Source: Mytilus edulis
Lineage: Eukaryota > Mollusca > Bivalvia > Mytilida > Mytilidae
Direction: 5' to 3'
Assembly: GCF_963676685.1 (NCBI RefSeq)
Contig: NC_092350.1
Span: forward strand, 40,953,373 to 41,017,372
DNA: 64,000 bases
Positions 12,106 through 23,207 of this stretch are shown here, one piece after another. The notes below the pieces were generated by a model that saw nothing but the letters and a program-made list of their open reading frames with translations, did not search any database and was not told the origin of the DNA. The first letter of the stretch is position 1; each line of letters starts with the position of its first letter. The position numbers were made by a program, and so were the translations under genes.

Positions 12106-12129
12106 AGTAGATAAATAAACTCGCCCCGT
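12106..12129 (-). repeat. Harbinger right terminal inverted repeat and TSD (CGT)
   Basis: 12106-12126 is the reverse complement of 3586-3606 over all 21 bp. CGT at 12127-12129 matches the left target duplication. The transposase ATG lies 85 bp inside. Confidence 0.9.
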
Positions 12130-12450
12130 GTTTTTGTCTGTATCGTGAGCCAAAACATCCGGTACAGGTTGCGCATGCCCACCTGAGCAATCTAATATGC
12201 AAATTAGCCATGTGCGGATGAGCCGGGACATACAATTTATCAACATAGAAAAAAAAACCTAACAATTAGAGAGAGTTTTAGAATACACAATGTAAAAAAA
12301 AAACACCCCAAAAACAGGAACGTAGTAATAAAATACAATAATAATAAACAGAATGTTACTGTGAGTATTCAAATGCGATTTGTTTAAATATTTTTTCGTT
12401 TAAATCAGTTAAAAGTTATTTATTTTACATGAGAAGGTCTGCTGAAAGGT
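12130..12450. other. A/T-rich stretch between Harbinger and LINE ORF1
   Basis: No gene is seen. There are several A runs (about 12249-12310). This is likely the other half of the LINE inter-ORF region. Confidence 0.4.
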
Positions 12451-13155
12451 CTATGATGATCTCTTCTTTTTCAGCATGACAAACGGATACTCTTTAATGT
12501 ATACAAGATGGACTTTCCTCTGTTCAGATGAAGACAGTGCACGTCTTTCATTTAAAAGATTAAATCGAAGTTTTGCAACAGACGGCGGCACATCGGGCAC
12601 AACACTATACCCACTTCCACGTTGTAGCTTCATCCCAGCGGCCAGAACGTCGTCTCGATCTATCAGACTATTAAAACGCACAATAATCTTTCTCTTCTCT
12701 TTGTCTCCCTCTTTTCCTGGTAGCCTATGCACGGCCTGGAACAGCATTTTTTCGATGCGCTCCTTGGGTATTTCTAAAGTTTTTTCAAAGAAGTGTCGGA
12801 CATACAAATCAGTAGCTTTAGGCATCTCGGCCAAGGGGGTTCCTCTCACACCACTTACCACCAGGTTCCATTTTCTGCCCCAATACCCTAGCTTTAGTCT
12901 TTCTTTTTCTTCTGTTGATATTTTTTCCTCAATATCAGGAAGGAGTGTGTTATGTATGTCTTTAATACTGTCATCCATGAGTTTAGCATGAGATTCAAGG
13001 TTTTCTACATTGTCCCTTAGTACCTTGACCTCTGTTTTCAGAAATTCAACATCCCCCTCTAATTTGAGGTGCAAACTTGCAAAGCATTCGGACACAGATT
13101 TAGATTCGTACATTTTTTTTAATGTCTCATACCTTTCTTGTTCCCTGGGGTCCAT
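12451..13155 (-). CDS. LINE ORF1 protein (coiled coil + RRM-like, L1 ORF1p type)
   Basis: This is a complete 234-residue frame from ATG at 13155 (MDPREQERYETLKKMYES) to a stop at 12451. Residues about 30-95 are heptad-like and charged, as in the trimerising coiled coil of L1 ORF1p. Residues about 100-185 (KWNLVVSGVRGTP ... RKIIVRFNSLIDRDDVL) look like the RRM-type RNA-binding core. The C-terminal segment (VPPSVAKLRFNLLNERRAL ... VHLVYIKEYPFVML) resembles the C-terminal domain of that family. The protein would coat LINE RNA. It is intact while ORF2 is not. It probably belongs to the same LINE as the ORF2 relic at 1-2776. Confidence 0.75.
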   Translation of the reverse strand: MDPREQERYETLKKMYESKSVSECFASLHLKLEGDVEFLKTEVKVLRDNVENLESHAKLMDDSIKDIHNTLLPDIEEKISTEEKERLKLGYWGRKWNLVVSGVRGTPLAEMPKATDLYVRHFFEKTLEIPKERIEKMLFQAVHRLPGKEGDKEKRKIIVRFNSLIDRDDVLAAGMKLQRGSGYSVVPDVPPSVAKLRFNLLNERRALSSSEQRKVHLVYIKEYPFVMLKKKRSS

Positions 13156-13790
13156 GGTTATCAGTTGTCTCCGTATATTTCCGTCAAAATGTACTTTAAA
13201 TAACGATTATCGATTCTGACTCCGACCACTGACCTCTGTTTACACGAATAACGAAGTTCGGTCCACTCGAATAATATTTCCAAGATAATGTTTGTAACAA
13301 TTAAAGACTTTTGTATCAGGTTTATGTCATTTAAAACTTGCTAGAGTTTGGGGATCATCTATTGTTTTTAGTTTACGACCTTCACATAACTCACATACAT
13401 TTACTAACTGGTTTTTCAATAAAAAAGGCGGAGAGTAGAAAAACACCACTTCATGCAATCGCCATGCTACCGGACGTTTTATTATACTAGATTATGAAGT
13501 GTGTGTCCGAGCGAGAACTTCTTTATGTTCATTATTTTAGGAATATTTATCAAAAAGTAGTATTTTAATACTAATAAGCCCCTTTCATCTATTTAGTCAG
13601 ACGTCAGTCGCTTTCTTGATATACCCTATCTATTGTTAAATTTGTCGGGTAATTTATGACAAAAAGCTTTTGACGTGTTTAGCCGAAAAGTTTTCTCATT
13701 TTTACATTATTCAATTTACTGTGTGCTGGTTCATATTTTGGACGCCAGTCTTTGCTCCTTTTTAATAAAATCCTCATTCCAAAAAAACAA
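13156..13790. other. Non-coding: LINE 5' region and leader of the Penelope-like element
   Basis: No reading frame is supported. The left part is probably LINE 5' UTR. The right part (about 13.4-13.8 kb) leads directly into the Penelope-like coding sequence and may be its 5' region. No clear element end is visible. Confidence 0.4.
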
Positions 13791-16423
13791 ATATGAAGCT
13801 TAGAAATGGAAAAATATTAAATTCTAAATTCGTTCAAAGGGTCTCAATTATCAAAATCGCTTATCTAAGAATACTACCATCGCTAACATTTTTAACAATA
13901 AAAATCGTGGTTACCCTTGTATCGATAAGTGTCATGCCAAAAAATTACTTACATGTCCCCGTCTTTCCATCAACAATACGGTAAGGTCCACGTTTAATGG
14001 TCGCACATTTTCTTTGAATTTTATAACTGATATTACTTGTAAAACAAACAGTATTATCTATTTACTCGCATGAAACAAACTGGGATGCGGTATTTAGTAC
14101 GTAGGTGAAACTGGACGATGTTTATTCAAACGCACGCAAGAACACCTGTATCGTTTTAAAAGACCCAATAAATTCAAATGTATCATTTATCAACATCTGA
14201 AGAAGCACAATCATCTTAGGTAATATTTAACAGTTCAACCTTTAGAAGTAGTAAATAAGCAGCCTGGTGAATCTCATTCAAAGTGTGTACGATCACGGAA
14301 AATAATTGAATTAAATTGGACTAAAAAATTACAGACAGTCTACCCTCTTGGTCTTAATGATAATATCATGATAATTGGTAATATATCAAGAACCGATTCT
14401 GTTAACATTTTGGATATAGCTTCTAAAACTGTTCGTAAAAATCGTTCTCATGGACGTAGAAAAAGGTCGCAATCAAAAAAATTTCGGACCGACCTTACAA
14501 ATATTTCGAACCTAATTTCTATTTCAAAACACAACGGCAGACGTTATCTGTTAACCAAGTTCTGTTCTTTACCTATAAATAAATTAAATAAAATTTCAGA
14601 GGATTGCAACACAATTTCATATTACAGTCCTAAGTATGAACTCGTTCAAATTATAATGGCATTTTGTTATCCTAAACTGTTTCCCAAAATTGATCGTCCT
14701 GAAGATCATAAAAACATTTTATTAAAATAAAGTATGTCACTAAAGGTTTTGATTTTGTAAATATTGTCGGTATTTTTAACGACCATTCTGTTAAAATCCA
14801 AATTCCTGTATATTTTGATAAAACTGAACTCCCTCTTATTAGTTATATTTACAAAAAATATACCCGGAAATATGTGTTTAATTATAGCCAATTGTGTAAA
14901 GATGTAAATATCATTGAAAATACACCTATGTCATGTAATTGCAGTAATTCCGAATACACGTATGACCCCATTTCCCATGTCATAACAGGAGACCTTAACA
15001 TCGTTCGCGACCGAGAGTTAAAATCATTCCTCAGTAAAGGACCTAAATATCGTCCACCGTCAATTATTAATTGGAATGAGTGTCGTAATATCATCCACGA
15101 CTCACTCCGTACCTTGCTATAGGGTAAAACGGTAAAAAGCTGACAAAAATCTTTGGACTCTTTTTTTTAATTCAGTAATGAAGATAGTTGATATTCGAAT
15201 ACAACATTTTAAAGAACATTTTACTCTTAACAACAACCTTAAAAACCCTATGTCGCCTATCAAACATAAACTAAAAGAACTAGCCAAGGAATTTGTTTTC
15301 GTTCCGGCTGATAAAGCTGCTAATAATATCATTATTGTTTGACGTAAATTTTATATTGATGTTCTGCAAAAGGAAATCACCAATTCACCAACATTCCAAC
15401 TGACTTCATTTTCAGAAAACTACATCTGTAACAAACACAAACTGTTAGCTACTTCTTTACAAGCAGAACCAAATACAATGGAAGTCCCAACTATGTACTG
15501 GCTTCCGAATCTACACAAAAAACCTTACAAATATAGATTTATTTCATCTTCAAGCCATTGTTCCACTACTAAATTGTATTTTCTACTAACTAGTACACTT
15601 GGTACAATAAAAAACCTGATAATAAATTGTTCAAGTAAGGCCTTTGAAAATATTGGAATTAATTACTTTTGGAGTGTCAAAAACTCGTTGGAAGTACTTG
15701 ATAAATTACATGCATAATTATATTGGTGATATTGAATCTGTTGAAAGTTTTGATTTTTCTACACTGTATACCACTCAGAAAAAAATCTCATCTCTAATTG
15801 ACTGTGCATTTAAAAAGTCAGAATGCGAGTACATATGTTCAAACTCTTTTAGGTCATTTTTAAGTAGCAATAAACAAAAGAACTATGTCAATTGGGCATG
15901 CTTTGATACTATATATACGCTTGAATTTTTACTTGATAACATCTTTGTTCGCTTTGGAGATTCCGTATATCGTCAAGTTATTGGAATTCCAATGGGGACT
16001 AACTGTGCACCACTTATTGCGGACCTGTTTTTGTATTATTATGAGTAACAATTTATGACTAAGATTAGCAAAGATTCATCGGAACAACATTTGATACAAA
16101 AATTTAACAATACTGATATATTGGCTCTCAATAATGACGATTTCAGTATGTATACTAAAGAAATTTATCCTATTGAACTTACTTTAAATAAAGCTTATAC
16201 TAACAATGACCACTGTCCTTTCCTCGATCCTGATATCTATATCATTAACGGGAAGCTTAATACAAATATTTATGATAAAAGAGATGATTTTACATTTCTT
16301 ACCGTTAATTATCCATTTTTAGATTGTGACGTTCCCTTGTCACCATCTTATGGTGTTAATATATCTCAACTTGTACGATTCGCACGTGTATGTAACAACG
16401 TATTGGATTTTAGCCACATCTGA
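13791..16423 (+). pseudogene. Penelope-like element, permuted: N-terminal GIY-YIG endonuclease then reverse transcriptase
   Basis: A continuous frame from 13894 to 14730 reads a Cys-containing lead (CIDKC...LLTCPRL), then SIIYLL ... YVGETGR ... KRTQEHL, the GIY-YIG nuclease signature. It is broken by TGA, TAG and TAA codons near 14070-14230. The RT follows: PADKAANNIII (TGA at about 15341), YWLPNLHKKPYK (about 15497), FDFSTLYTT (about 15750), GIPMGTNCAPLIADLFLYYYE (about 15983-16045, then a TAA) and DKRDDF (about 16275). Where the catalytic YxDD should stand (16112-16117) the text jumps from FNNT to DILAL, so about five residues including YxD are missing. It ends abruptly at 16423. Endonuclease before RT is the reverse of classical Penelope order and matches the permuted Naiad-type group described from invertebrates including bivalves. 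Confidence 0.8.
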
Positions 16424-19400
16424 TTCAGGTATGACCAAGAATATAAACATCTAAACATGTGCTCCTAAACACAAGTAACTGGCTATGGCTAGGATGTGTG
16501 GTTCTGTTCTGACAAGAAAAACGTTCAATAAATAACTTCCATGGGCAAATATTGTATACATTATAATTTTAAATTTCCACAAAAGTCGAGGAGGCGATGC
16601 ATCATGACTTTTGGTGTGAAATACAGAAGACAGAATTTGCCTTAAAAAGATTGATATAACCGCAATGGATTATTGTATGATAATCACAATGTGAATTTTG
16701 AGAATACTTTCTCTTTATTTACCTTCTAGCAAAAGCAGCCAGAATTCTGCAAATATCACACTATCAACAATAGCAACTACAAAGACGACCAAAGCACCCT
16801 TTCTTCCCATGGTCATGCCGGTTTGTTTCCATCGCTTACAACATTTAGGATAAAACAAAAGTAGACATAATACCTATATATATTTGTAAATCAAGTTTTC
16901 TTTGAATGTATGCTAATCTTGTTTTTGGTCCAAAAGTCTACGGAATAGAAAAAATAGCTTGGTAACTTGGTATTCACTATAGCTAAAGCTTTTCTCTATA
17001 AATTTAACTATAATGGAAAACATTTACAAATTCATCCGACATCAGACATCCACATGCAGCGTTTTAGAAGAGCTATTACATTTTTATACTAATGGTTTTA
17101 GGATAAACATGGATTAAATTCGAACGAGAATGATGAGTGAAATAACTTAAAAAGAAAATGTTACTTACAAAATTATGAAAATCTTCAATTGTTTGCCTGT
17201 TAGCTAGTATCTAAGTATGAGGCCACACACTGTCGGTTTTTTTCAATGATAATATTGAATTTAATTTCTTGAAAAAAAATAGTTCTTATGCAGTGTTTTC
17301 ACGAACTGGCATTTCTTACGAGTTTTTTGTTTAAAAAATAAAGTCAGTATATTTTTATACTACATATCTAAAATTAGAAAAAAAAAGTCTGACGTTCGGT
17401 TAAAACAAAATATAAAAAATTACACAAACAGAAATTTTATAGAGCCTCAACTTCGCATTGTTGTCTCAAACTGTAAAAAATCAACATCGCGTGCGCTTAC
17501 TTTGACCACTTAAGCATTAACCTTTAGCCATGATTTTTATATAAACTGTAACGTGACAAAGGGGAGGAACGACAACAACACAGACTGACGGACATAATAT
17601 AAAGCCTGGTATCTATGATGAGTATACTTACTTACGGACGGAAAAAACCATCCAGTAGGGCGTGATGTGTCTGTTTATAGTGATGCCCCTTTAATAAAAA
17701 ACAATCGCAATTTATTAATTATAAAACTATAGAAAACTTTATTGTGTATTAACTATTCACACACTGAAACATAGCACTTAAATAAATAGCAGGGACTCAT
17801 AGTATCACTATGACTGATTTTAACTCTTTCCTGTAGAAATCGTATAATGACGTGAGTTTTGCTTTGAATAACATGAATGTATGGGATTTTTTAAAAGTAT
17901 GATTCCTTAATAAACTTAACATACTAGTTATTGCCCGTAGAAAGCTAAAAACATGAAATCCCACTCTAAAGAATCAAAAGCAAATATTTGTATGGTCTTG
18001 CCAGACCTGGATTACTGTTTTTCCATGGACCGATATTTTTCCACGTAGTATTTCTTGAATTATTTAAATCTTTGATCAGAATATACATGTGGATTGATTG
18101 CCTAACAACGTAGGTGTATGCAACGAAATATGACCATACAGCCTTCAATTATGAGCAAAACCCATTCAACACGCGGCTGATTTTATTCCACACAGTATTT
18201 CTTGAATTATTTAAATCTTTAATTAATACTGTTGTAATCGAATTCAAAAACATATTTTTAAAACTACCCGCCAAAAAAGCAAAATGAAAACAGGAGAAAC
18301 AAAAAGAATCGCATAGTGTAACCATATTACCCCCAGACCCCGGATTTTAATTACAAAATACATAAATGATTTAAATGTCTTCTTTTTGTATAATGATTCT
18401 AAGAACATTTTCAATAATCAAATAAAACAGAATTCAAAATTTTATTCTGAACACAGGTTATTAATTAAGATACATATAAGCCAACTGAATGACTCAGAAT
18501 CTTAAATTCAAGTTAACTAAATCGAGGGATCATGTACAAACCCTCTGCATAAAAATATGTCGTTGAACTCAATGTATTGCTGCGATTGTCAAGCCCTTCG
18601 AATACCTTTTCATCATTTATAATGAGAAAAATCAAGTTTCAGACTACCAAATGTAACTAATGGTTACATAAGTGAAAATCAATCCGGGTCACAAACTTAA
18701 ACCGAGGGAAACACATCTAATACCCATCAGATGAAAACGATAGAAGATTAAAAACACTGAAGTGCACAGACAAAACACAGGCAAAGATACTTAAAACGAA
18801 CTATTTGCTAACAACTGTCATGGTAGAGGACATTGTAAGAATAAATTTGAGTGTTTTGGAAAGATAGGAAATATAATGACAGAAGTTGATGTTTCTTTTA
18901 TGGAGCAAATAAAAAAAAAAAACGTTCGCAAAAATTAATTTCCATGCGTTAAAAACTTGACTATCTTTAAACATCATACCCGATGTTTGTCATATTGATA
19001 TGAGGTATGACTATCAATGGAATGACAAACATTTTCAGACCGAAAATCAAAACAATAAAATATTAATATTTCAATTTAGAATTTGACTTGGAAGTTTAAC
19101 CACGTGAGTCCATTCTAGTTTTTGATAAATTAAAGATAATACAGGAACAAAAGCAATTTAATTAACAAACCAAAATAACAAATGCAATTATTGATGCAAT
19201 CGATTTCATATTTTTGACATTATGATTGAAAATCAATTAAACTTTTTTAATAAGATTATTTCTCGTGTAGATAACCAGGTATGATTAGAAAAAAAACCGT
19301 TGTACTTTATCTAATCTAACGCAGTCAACGATAATCGGTTAAACAACAGCTTTTAACGGAGCAGACTCAAATTTCCCGCCATTAAACGCTATCTGTAAAA

Positions 19401-19480
19401 GCCTAAACAGACTAAAACGTCAAAACACATAATAAACTGTAATTGAAATGGACCCTTACTGCATCTACATATGTACTGGA
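16424..19480. other. Gene-free, repeat-derived stretch
   Basis: No supported gene. Fragments of mussel repeats occur at about 17540-17640 and 18480-18800. A 34-bp phrase on AGTATTTCTTGAATTATTT is duplicated at 18041-18075 and 18188-18222. Contains no FReD-like exon on either strand. Confidence 0.5.
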
Positions 19481-19794
19481 CAATTTTAGATCGCTGAGGT
19501 TCATATTCGAAGATCCAAGTGTAGAAGAGTCGTAAATTACATTCAGTTTAAACATAGATCAGACGAAAATGTCTTAGATTTTGTACGGTAATCGTAACTG
19601 GAAACACAACAAGAAGTATATTTCAAACACTCAACAGCACACTGCATATAAGTCAACTTCTCCATTATTTGAACGGACGACGATGTTATTGTCCTATTGA
19701 GATCAAGTCGAAACCTAGATTTTTGAGTAACCGATGCTATCCTACATATACGGAGAAACAAAATACAAATCATTCCAATTTTTGACATTGTCAA
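19480..19794 (-). pseudogene. Orphan signal peptide + PAN/apple-like exon (FREP paralogue fragment)
   Basis: Read from Met at 19794, a hydrophobic leader (MSKIGMICILFLRICRIAS) is followed by a PAN-like segment with MQCAVECLKYTSCCVSSYDY. This parallels the first exon of the FREP gene at 31.1 kb (RCAAECLKSKSCCVCSYN). The frame reaches a stop at 19543, but coding-like text continues in another frame (IYDSSTLGSSNMNLSDL, to about 19480), which suggests a frameshift. No fibrinogen-domain exons occur in the 3 kb downstream on minus before the Penelope element. It is likely a truncated duplicate. A gene whose later exons were displaced is possible. Confidence 0.55.
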
Positions 19795-19799
19795 TTAAT

Positions 19800-20400
19800 C
19801 TTTCAAACACAGGACTGTTCGCTCTATCAAATGTTTTCTTTCAAGGAGAAACAATCCTCAAAACTATTGTGCCATCTTTTTATATATATATTTTTGTTTG
19901 TTTAACTTGTTATACGACTCTATGTTTAGTATGTGAGGATTAAACATTATTCATCAGATAAAGCCACCTTACATTATCAAACATCAATAGCTTTTTTTAA
20001 CATTTAAGAACAATGTATATTGTTTCATTCGTTAAGAGACTTAATACACCTAATACTTCTAAAGTGTTAACATTGGTTTATATGTTTTGTTATGATTCAT
20101 ATGTTTTTAATACTGTTCAATTGTAATATGACTAATATTACTTCCATTTAAAAGCAAAGCTATATGCATTTTTACCTTTGTGATGTATTCTTCTTTCTGT
20201 TTTTCTAATGAGTACATAAAAAAAGTGAAATAACTTTGAAAGTCCATTATCAGGTGGCAAAATCTAAAGCTCCGCCATATCAAACGATTGAAAAATTTGT
20301 CATGAAATGATTTCGATTGATATAAAGTATCAAAATGGTATGCAAATATTCTATCGATTAATAAATAGTGTTTACTTTTAACATTGACCTATTTGAACAA
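19800..20400. other. Gene-free stretch
   Basis: AT-rich, and I see no coding or repeat structure I can name. It would contain the promoter of the orphan PAN exon if that exon is expressed. Confidence 0.4.
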
Positions 20401-20545
20401 ACTATAAATGGAGAACGGAAATGGGGATCGTGTCAAAGAGACAACAACCTGATCAAAGAGCAGAAAACAACCGAAGGCTATTAACGGGTCTTCCACACAG
20501 TGAGAGCAAATCCCACGCATGGAGGTGGGCTTCAGTTGGGCCTGA
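20400..20545 (+). repeat. Dispersed mussel repeat R6
   Basis: The block GTCAAAGAGACAACAACCTGAT ... CACGCATGGAGGTGGGC is a frequent mussel repeat phrase, with partial similarity at 7981-8060. Confidence 0.5.
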
Positions 20546-20785
20546 AAAATAAAATGTTTAACGAGCGGTACACAAAAACCTGATTATAAGTTTATGCAGT
20601 TATATACTATAGCTGTTGAGTCTTTTGGAAAAATATCACTCGTCTATAATCTTAAATTTTTGTTCTTGATTTGATCATTCGATTCCTTCAGCTTTTGTTT
20701 TCTTGCCTCGATTTGTTACCTCCTAAAGTTTAATAAAATTTTAACGTCAGTCAACTACTGCTGTCTCTAATTTGGTATAGGTGTC

Positions 20786-21228
20786 TGGCGTACCAAATTA
20801 TAAGCCTGGTACCTTTGATAACTTTTAACATCATGGGTCAATGCCACTGCTGGTGGACGTTTTGTCCCCGATGGTATCACAAGCCAACAAGTCAGCACTT
20901 CGGTGTTGACATACAAGTCAATTATATGGTAATTTTTATACATATACTGTTTTCAAAAGTATGAATTAATCGAAGTACTAAAGATTTTATTATCCCTGAC
21001 ATAAATTACCCTAGTCGTATTTGGCGCAACCGTTATGAATTTTTGGTCCTCAATGCACATCAACTTTATACTTGATTTGCTTTCTAGATGTTTCGATCTG
21101 ATGGTCATTGATGAGTCTAATGTTAACGAAACGCGTGTCTGGTCATTGATGAGTCTAATGTTAACGAAACGCGTGTCTGGTGTATCTAATTATAAGTCTG
21201 ATACCTTTGATAACTATTTGTTACAGTG
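20786..21228 (+). mobile_element. Retrozyme-like repeat: about 354-bp monomer bounded by hammerhead cleavage sites
   Basis: The monomer starts at GTC|TGGCGTACC (20785/20786) and runs to a hammerhead motif with the matching site GTC|TGG at 21139/21140. A second copy of the hammerhead follows at once (site 21177/21178), then a second monomer start (TGGTGTATCTAATTATAAG). The shared phrase TAANCCTGGTACCTTTGATAACT begins each monomer. Related copies are at 24425-24640, 29740-29860, 33960-34100 (minus) and 34555-34865 (minus). Repeats of a few hundred bp delimited by hammerheads are the hallmark of retrozymes, non-autonomous elements that spread through circular RNA. Confidence 0.7.
21102..21183 (+). 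ncRNA. Two tandem degenerate hammerhead ribozymes
   Basis: Each copy has the order stem I half, TTGATGA, stem II, GAAA, short stem III, GTC. The core reads TTGATGA in place of CTGATGA (C3 to T). Stem II keeps only two pairs (GT...AC). The two copies are 38 bp apart and nearly identical. Both are predicted inactive. Confidence 0.65.
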
Positions 21229-21299
21229 TTGCTTATGGTGATTATCATAAACACAGTAAAACACAATGTCATCCGAAACACAAAAAATTTGGAAAGATA

Positions 21300-21650
21300 G
21301 GCGAATTTGTGCAACACTGACCCCAAATAAATATTGGGATAATCTCAGGTGCTCCCTTTGGATAACCAGATCATGATTCACATGTGGTTCCCGTTTTGTT
21401 GCATTGTTGCACCCAGTGATAAGTCGAATATGACGGATCACATTCGATGGCAAAGAGAACGGGATAGTCCGTACGAAAATTTGAACATATCCGTTCTCAT
21501 TATGGAAACAGATATCCTATATCGACAACCAACTGCAACTAGTGATTGTGTCCGTAAAATTTACGAAGGAATAATTTCAACTTCACCACTTGAAACTCTT
21601 TGTTTAATAGCTTCTCTGTTAGCAACAACCCTCTCTAAATAAAATCGTGA
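21300..21650 (+). repeat. Composite mussel repeat R4-R7
   Basis: R4 (minus sense) words CAGGTGCTCC ... CACATGTGG run into R7 words (GAACATATCCG ... CAACCAACT ... GTGTCCGTAAAATTTACGAAG). The same order occurs at 43000-43310 and 60865-61280, and in reverse at 34880-35320. Confidence 0.5.
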
Positions 21651-22047
21651 CAGGAAATAAAAGTCGTTGTATTCACAAGAAGTAGAGCTGTTAAATTAAA
21701 ACTGAAATCTAATAAGAAGTGAAGTTTTATAGTAAACGCAAAAGGCCAATGCTAAAGTTGTTTTTGAATATATTTGCACTAAAAATACAAAATTATCAAT
21801 TATTTTATCACAGAATTTTTTAATGATTAATTTTAGAACAAAATGAAACATAAAAACATTTTCAAGTCAAAAATGAAGGAATGATAGTTTTCTGCATTAC
21901 TATCAGTTTACAAAACCTTGAATAAAAGAATGATAAGCGAATAACAATAATGCATTTCATTGTGTGTTATTAGCCGATTTTAGCGCAATTCTTTGTAGAT
22001 CTTTACTTTAATTGAAGTCAAATCCTCTATTTAAGTAATTTCTGTAA

Positions 22048-22250
22048 TTGTTTATGTGTTACATATTTGTTTTCTCGTTTGAATTGTTTTACATTGTCTT
22101 ATCGGGGCCTTTTATAGCTGACTATGCGGTATGGGCTTTGCTCATTGTTGAAGGCCGTACGTTGACCTATATTGTTTATGTCTGTGTCATTTTGGTCTCT
22201 TGTGGACAGATGTCTTATTGGCAATCATATCACATCTTCTTTTTTTTATT
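22048..22250 (+). repeat. Dispersed mussel repeat R3
   Basis: GGTATGGGCTTTGCTCATTG, GAAGGCCGTACG and TTATTGGCAATCATATCACA match 8690-8850 and 43555-43685. The open frame across it is fortuitous. Confidence 0.6.
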
Positions 22251-22496
22251 AATGACCGCTATGCAAATTTGCAAATTAATCAACAGTTTGTCATTTATTT
22301 GTATGACATAAACTAGACAACTGTTAAAAAAAAGTTAAACATCAGCTGCAAATTAAAAATTAAGTAAGTTAGGAGATAGAAAATGAATATGCAACCAAAT
22401 TGCACAATAGCCAAATCAAAACAAAACTGTGAATTCCTTACGAATTAATGTCTGCTTAATATGTGTTGTAGATCAACATTAAATTATGTCTGTTTG

Positions 22497-22750
22497 TTTT
22501 GTTGACGCATCCTTGTCAATATAATTCTATTTGATGGGACTGTCATAAAAGTGAGAGGTTTTAGCTAGCTATAAAACTAGATTGAATCCACTATTTTCTA
22601 CATAGGAAAATTCCTGTATCAAGTCAGGAAAACGACAGTTGTTATCCATTCGTTTGATGTGTTTGAGCTTTTGATTTTGTGTTTGATTATGGACTTTCCG
22701 TTTTGAATTTTCCTCGGAGTTCAGTATTTTGTGTAATTTTACTTTGTACA
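22497..22750 (+). repeat. Dispersed mussel repeat R2
   Basis: The most frequent repeat of the window. Signature words are GTGAGAGGTTTTAGCTAGC, CTGTATCAAGTCAGGAA and GAATTTTCCTCGGAGTTC. Other copies lie at 25640-25900 (-), 31560-31860 (-), 35870-37740 (split), 42400-42700 (-), 51475-51800, 53090-53340, 56385-56615 and 56870-56980 (-). Confidence 0.7.
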
Positions 22751-23201
22751 CAAAAGGTTAATTGTCATTAGTTCATTAATGTAGGTTAATTATGTAGTTG
22801 TTCTAATGTGTGTTTTACATTATATCATATCTCTTTTTAGTGATTCTTTCATAGATCTATATGTTATTATTAAATGTATTATATTGTTTATTTGTTTTAT
22901 GTTGATTTGTATTTCGAATATTTAACTTTGTAGTTAAAATGGGCACACTGTTCATGTATCATTAGTGTGACATGGGCATCGAAGTTACAAAGCAAAGAAA
23001 AAATAATACACTTCTTTTTTTTAGAATAATGCCATGTTGTCAATATTTATCTATCTACTTTGGTAGGATAAGATGATGTACAACACTAAAACGAGATATG
23101 TGAATTATACCAGCTTGAATTGAAATAAATTCAACGTCAAATTGACAAGTCTTTCTCATTAAAACTCTGAAGGTTTGATACATCTTTAAAATCTTTCAAC
23201 A

Positions 23202-23207
23202 TTTATT
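23202..23207 (-). terminator. Candidate polyadenylation signal (AATAAA) of the FREP gene
   Basis: TTTATT on plus gives AATAAA on minus, about 127 bp past the stop codon at 23334. It is position-plausible but a common chance hexamer in AT-rich DNA. Confidence 0.3.

Larger units (their letters stand above)
3586..12126. mobile_element. PIF/Harbinger DNA transposon, full length (8,541 bp)
   Basis: The ends are perfect 21-bp inverted repeats starting GGGCGAGTTTATT (3586-3606 and 12106-12126). They are flanked on both sides by CGT (3583-3585 and 12127-12129), a 3-bp target duplication as expected for this superfamily. Inside are a Myb/SANT-like gene on plus (3724-6959) and a HARBI1-type transposase gene on minus (12020-9855). 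They converge on a 2.4-kb non-coding middle that has collected other repeats. In studied Harbingers the Myb-like protein helps bring the transposase to the nucleus and to the transposon ends. The intact transposase and matching ends point to fairly recent activity, although the Myb gene has frame breaks. Confidence 0.9.
1..13219 (-). mobile_element. LINE copy apparently split by the Harbinger insertion
   Basis: ORF1 (12451-13155) and ORF2 (2776 leftward) are both on the minus strand in the order expected of a two-ORF LINE. The only large item between them is the Harbinger transposon 3586-12126, bounded by a 3-bp target duplication. Removing it leaves about 1.1 kb of A/T-rich DNA between the ORFs. 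I infer one LINE interrupted by Harbinger. The alternative is two unrelated LINE fragments. The 5' limit (about 13.2 kb) is a guess. Confidence 0.5.

Noticed and set aside
12053..12265. Transposase start at the upstream Met (12182) or the overlapping minus frame as protein
   Set aside because: These positions lie across or outside the Harbinger right TIR (12106-12126). The ATG at 12020 gives a protein fully inside the element.
12476..12991. Plus-strand 171-codon frame
   Set aside because: It is the antisense shadow of the LINE ORF1 gene, whose minus-strand protein has recognisable coiled-coil and RRM-like features.
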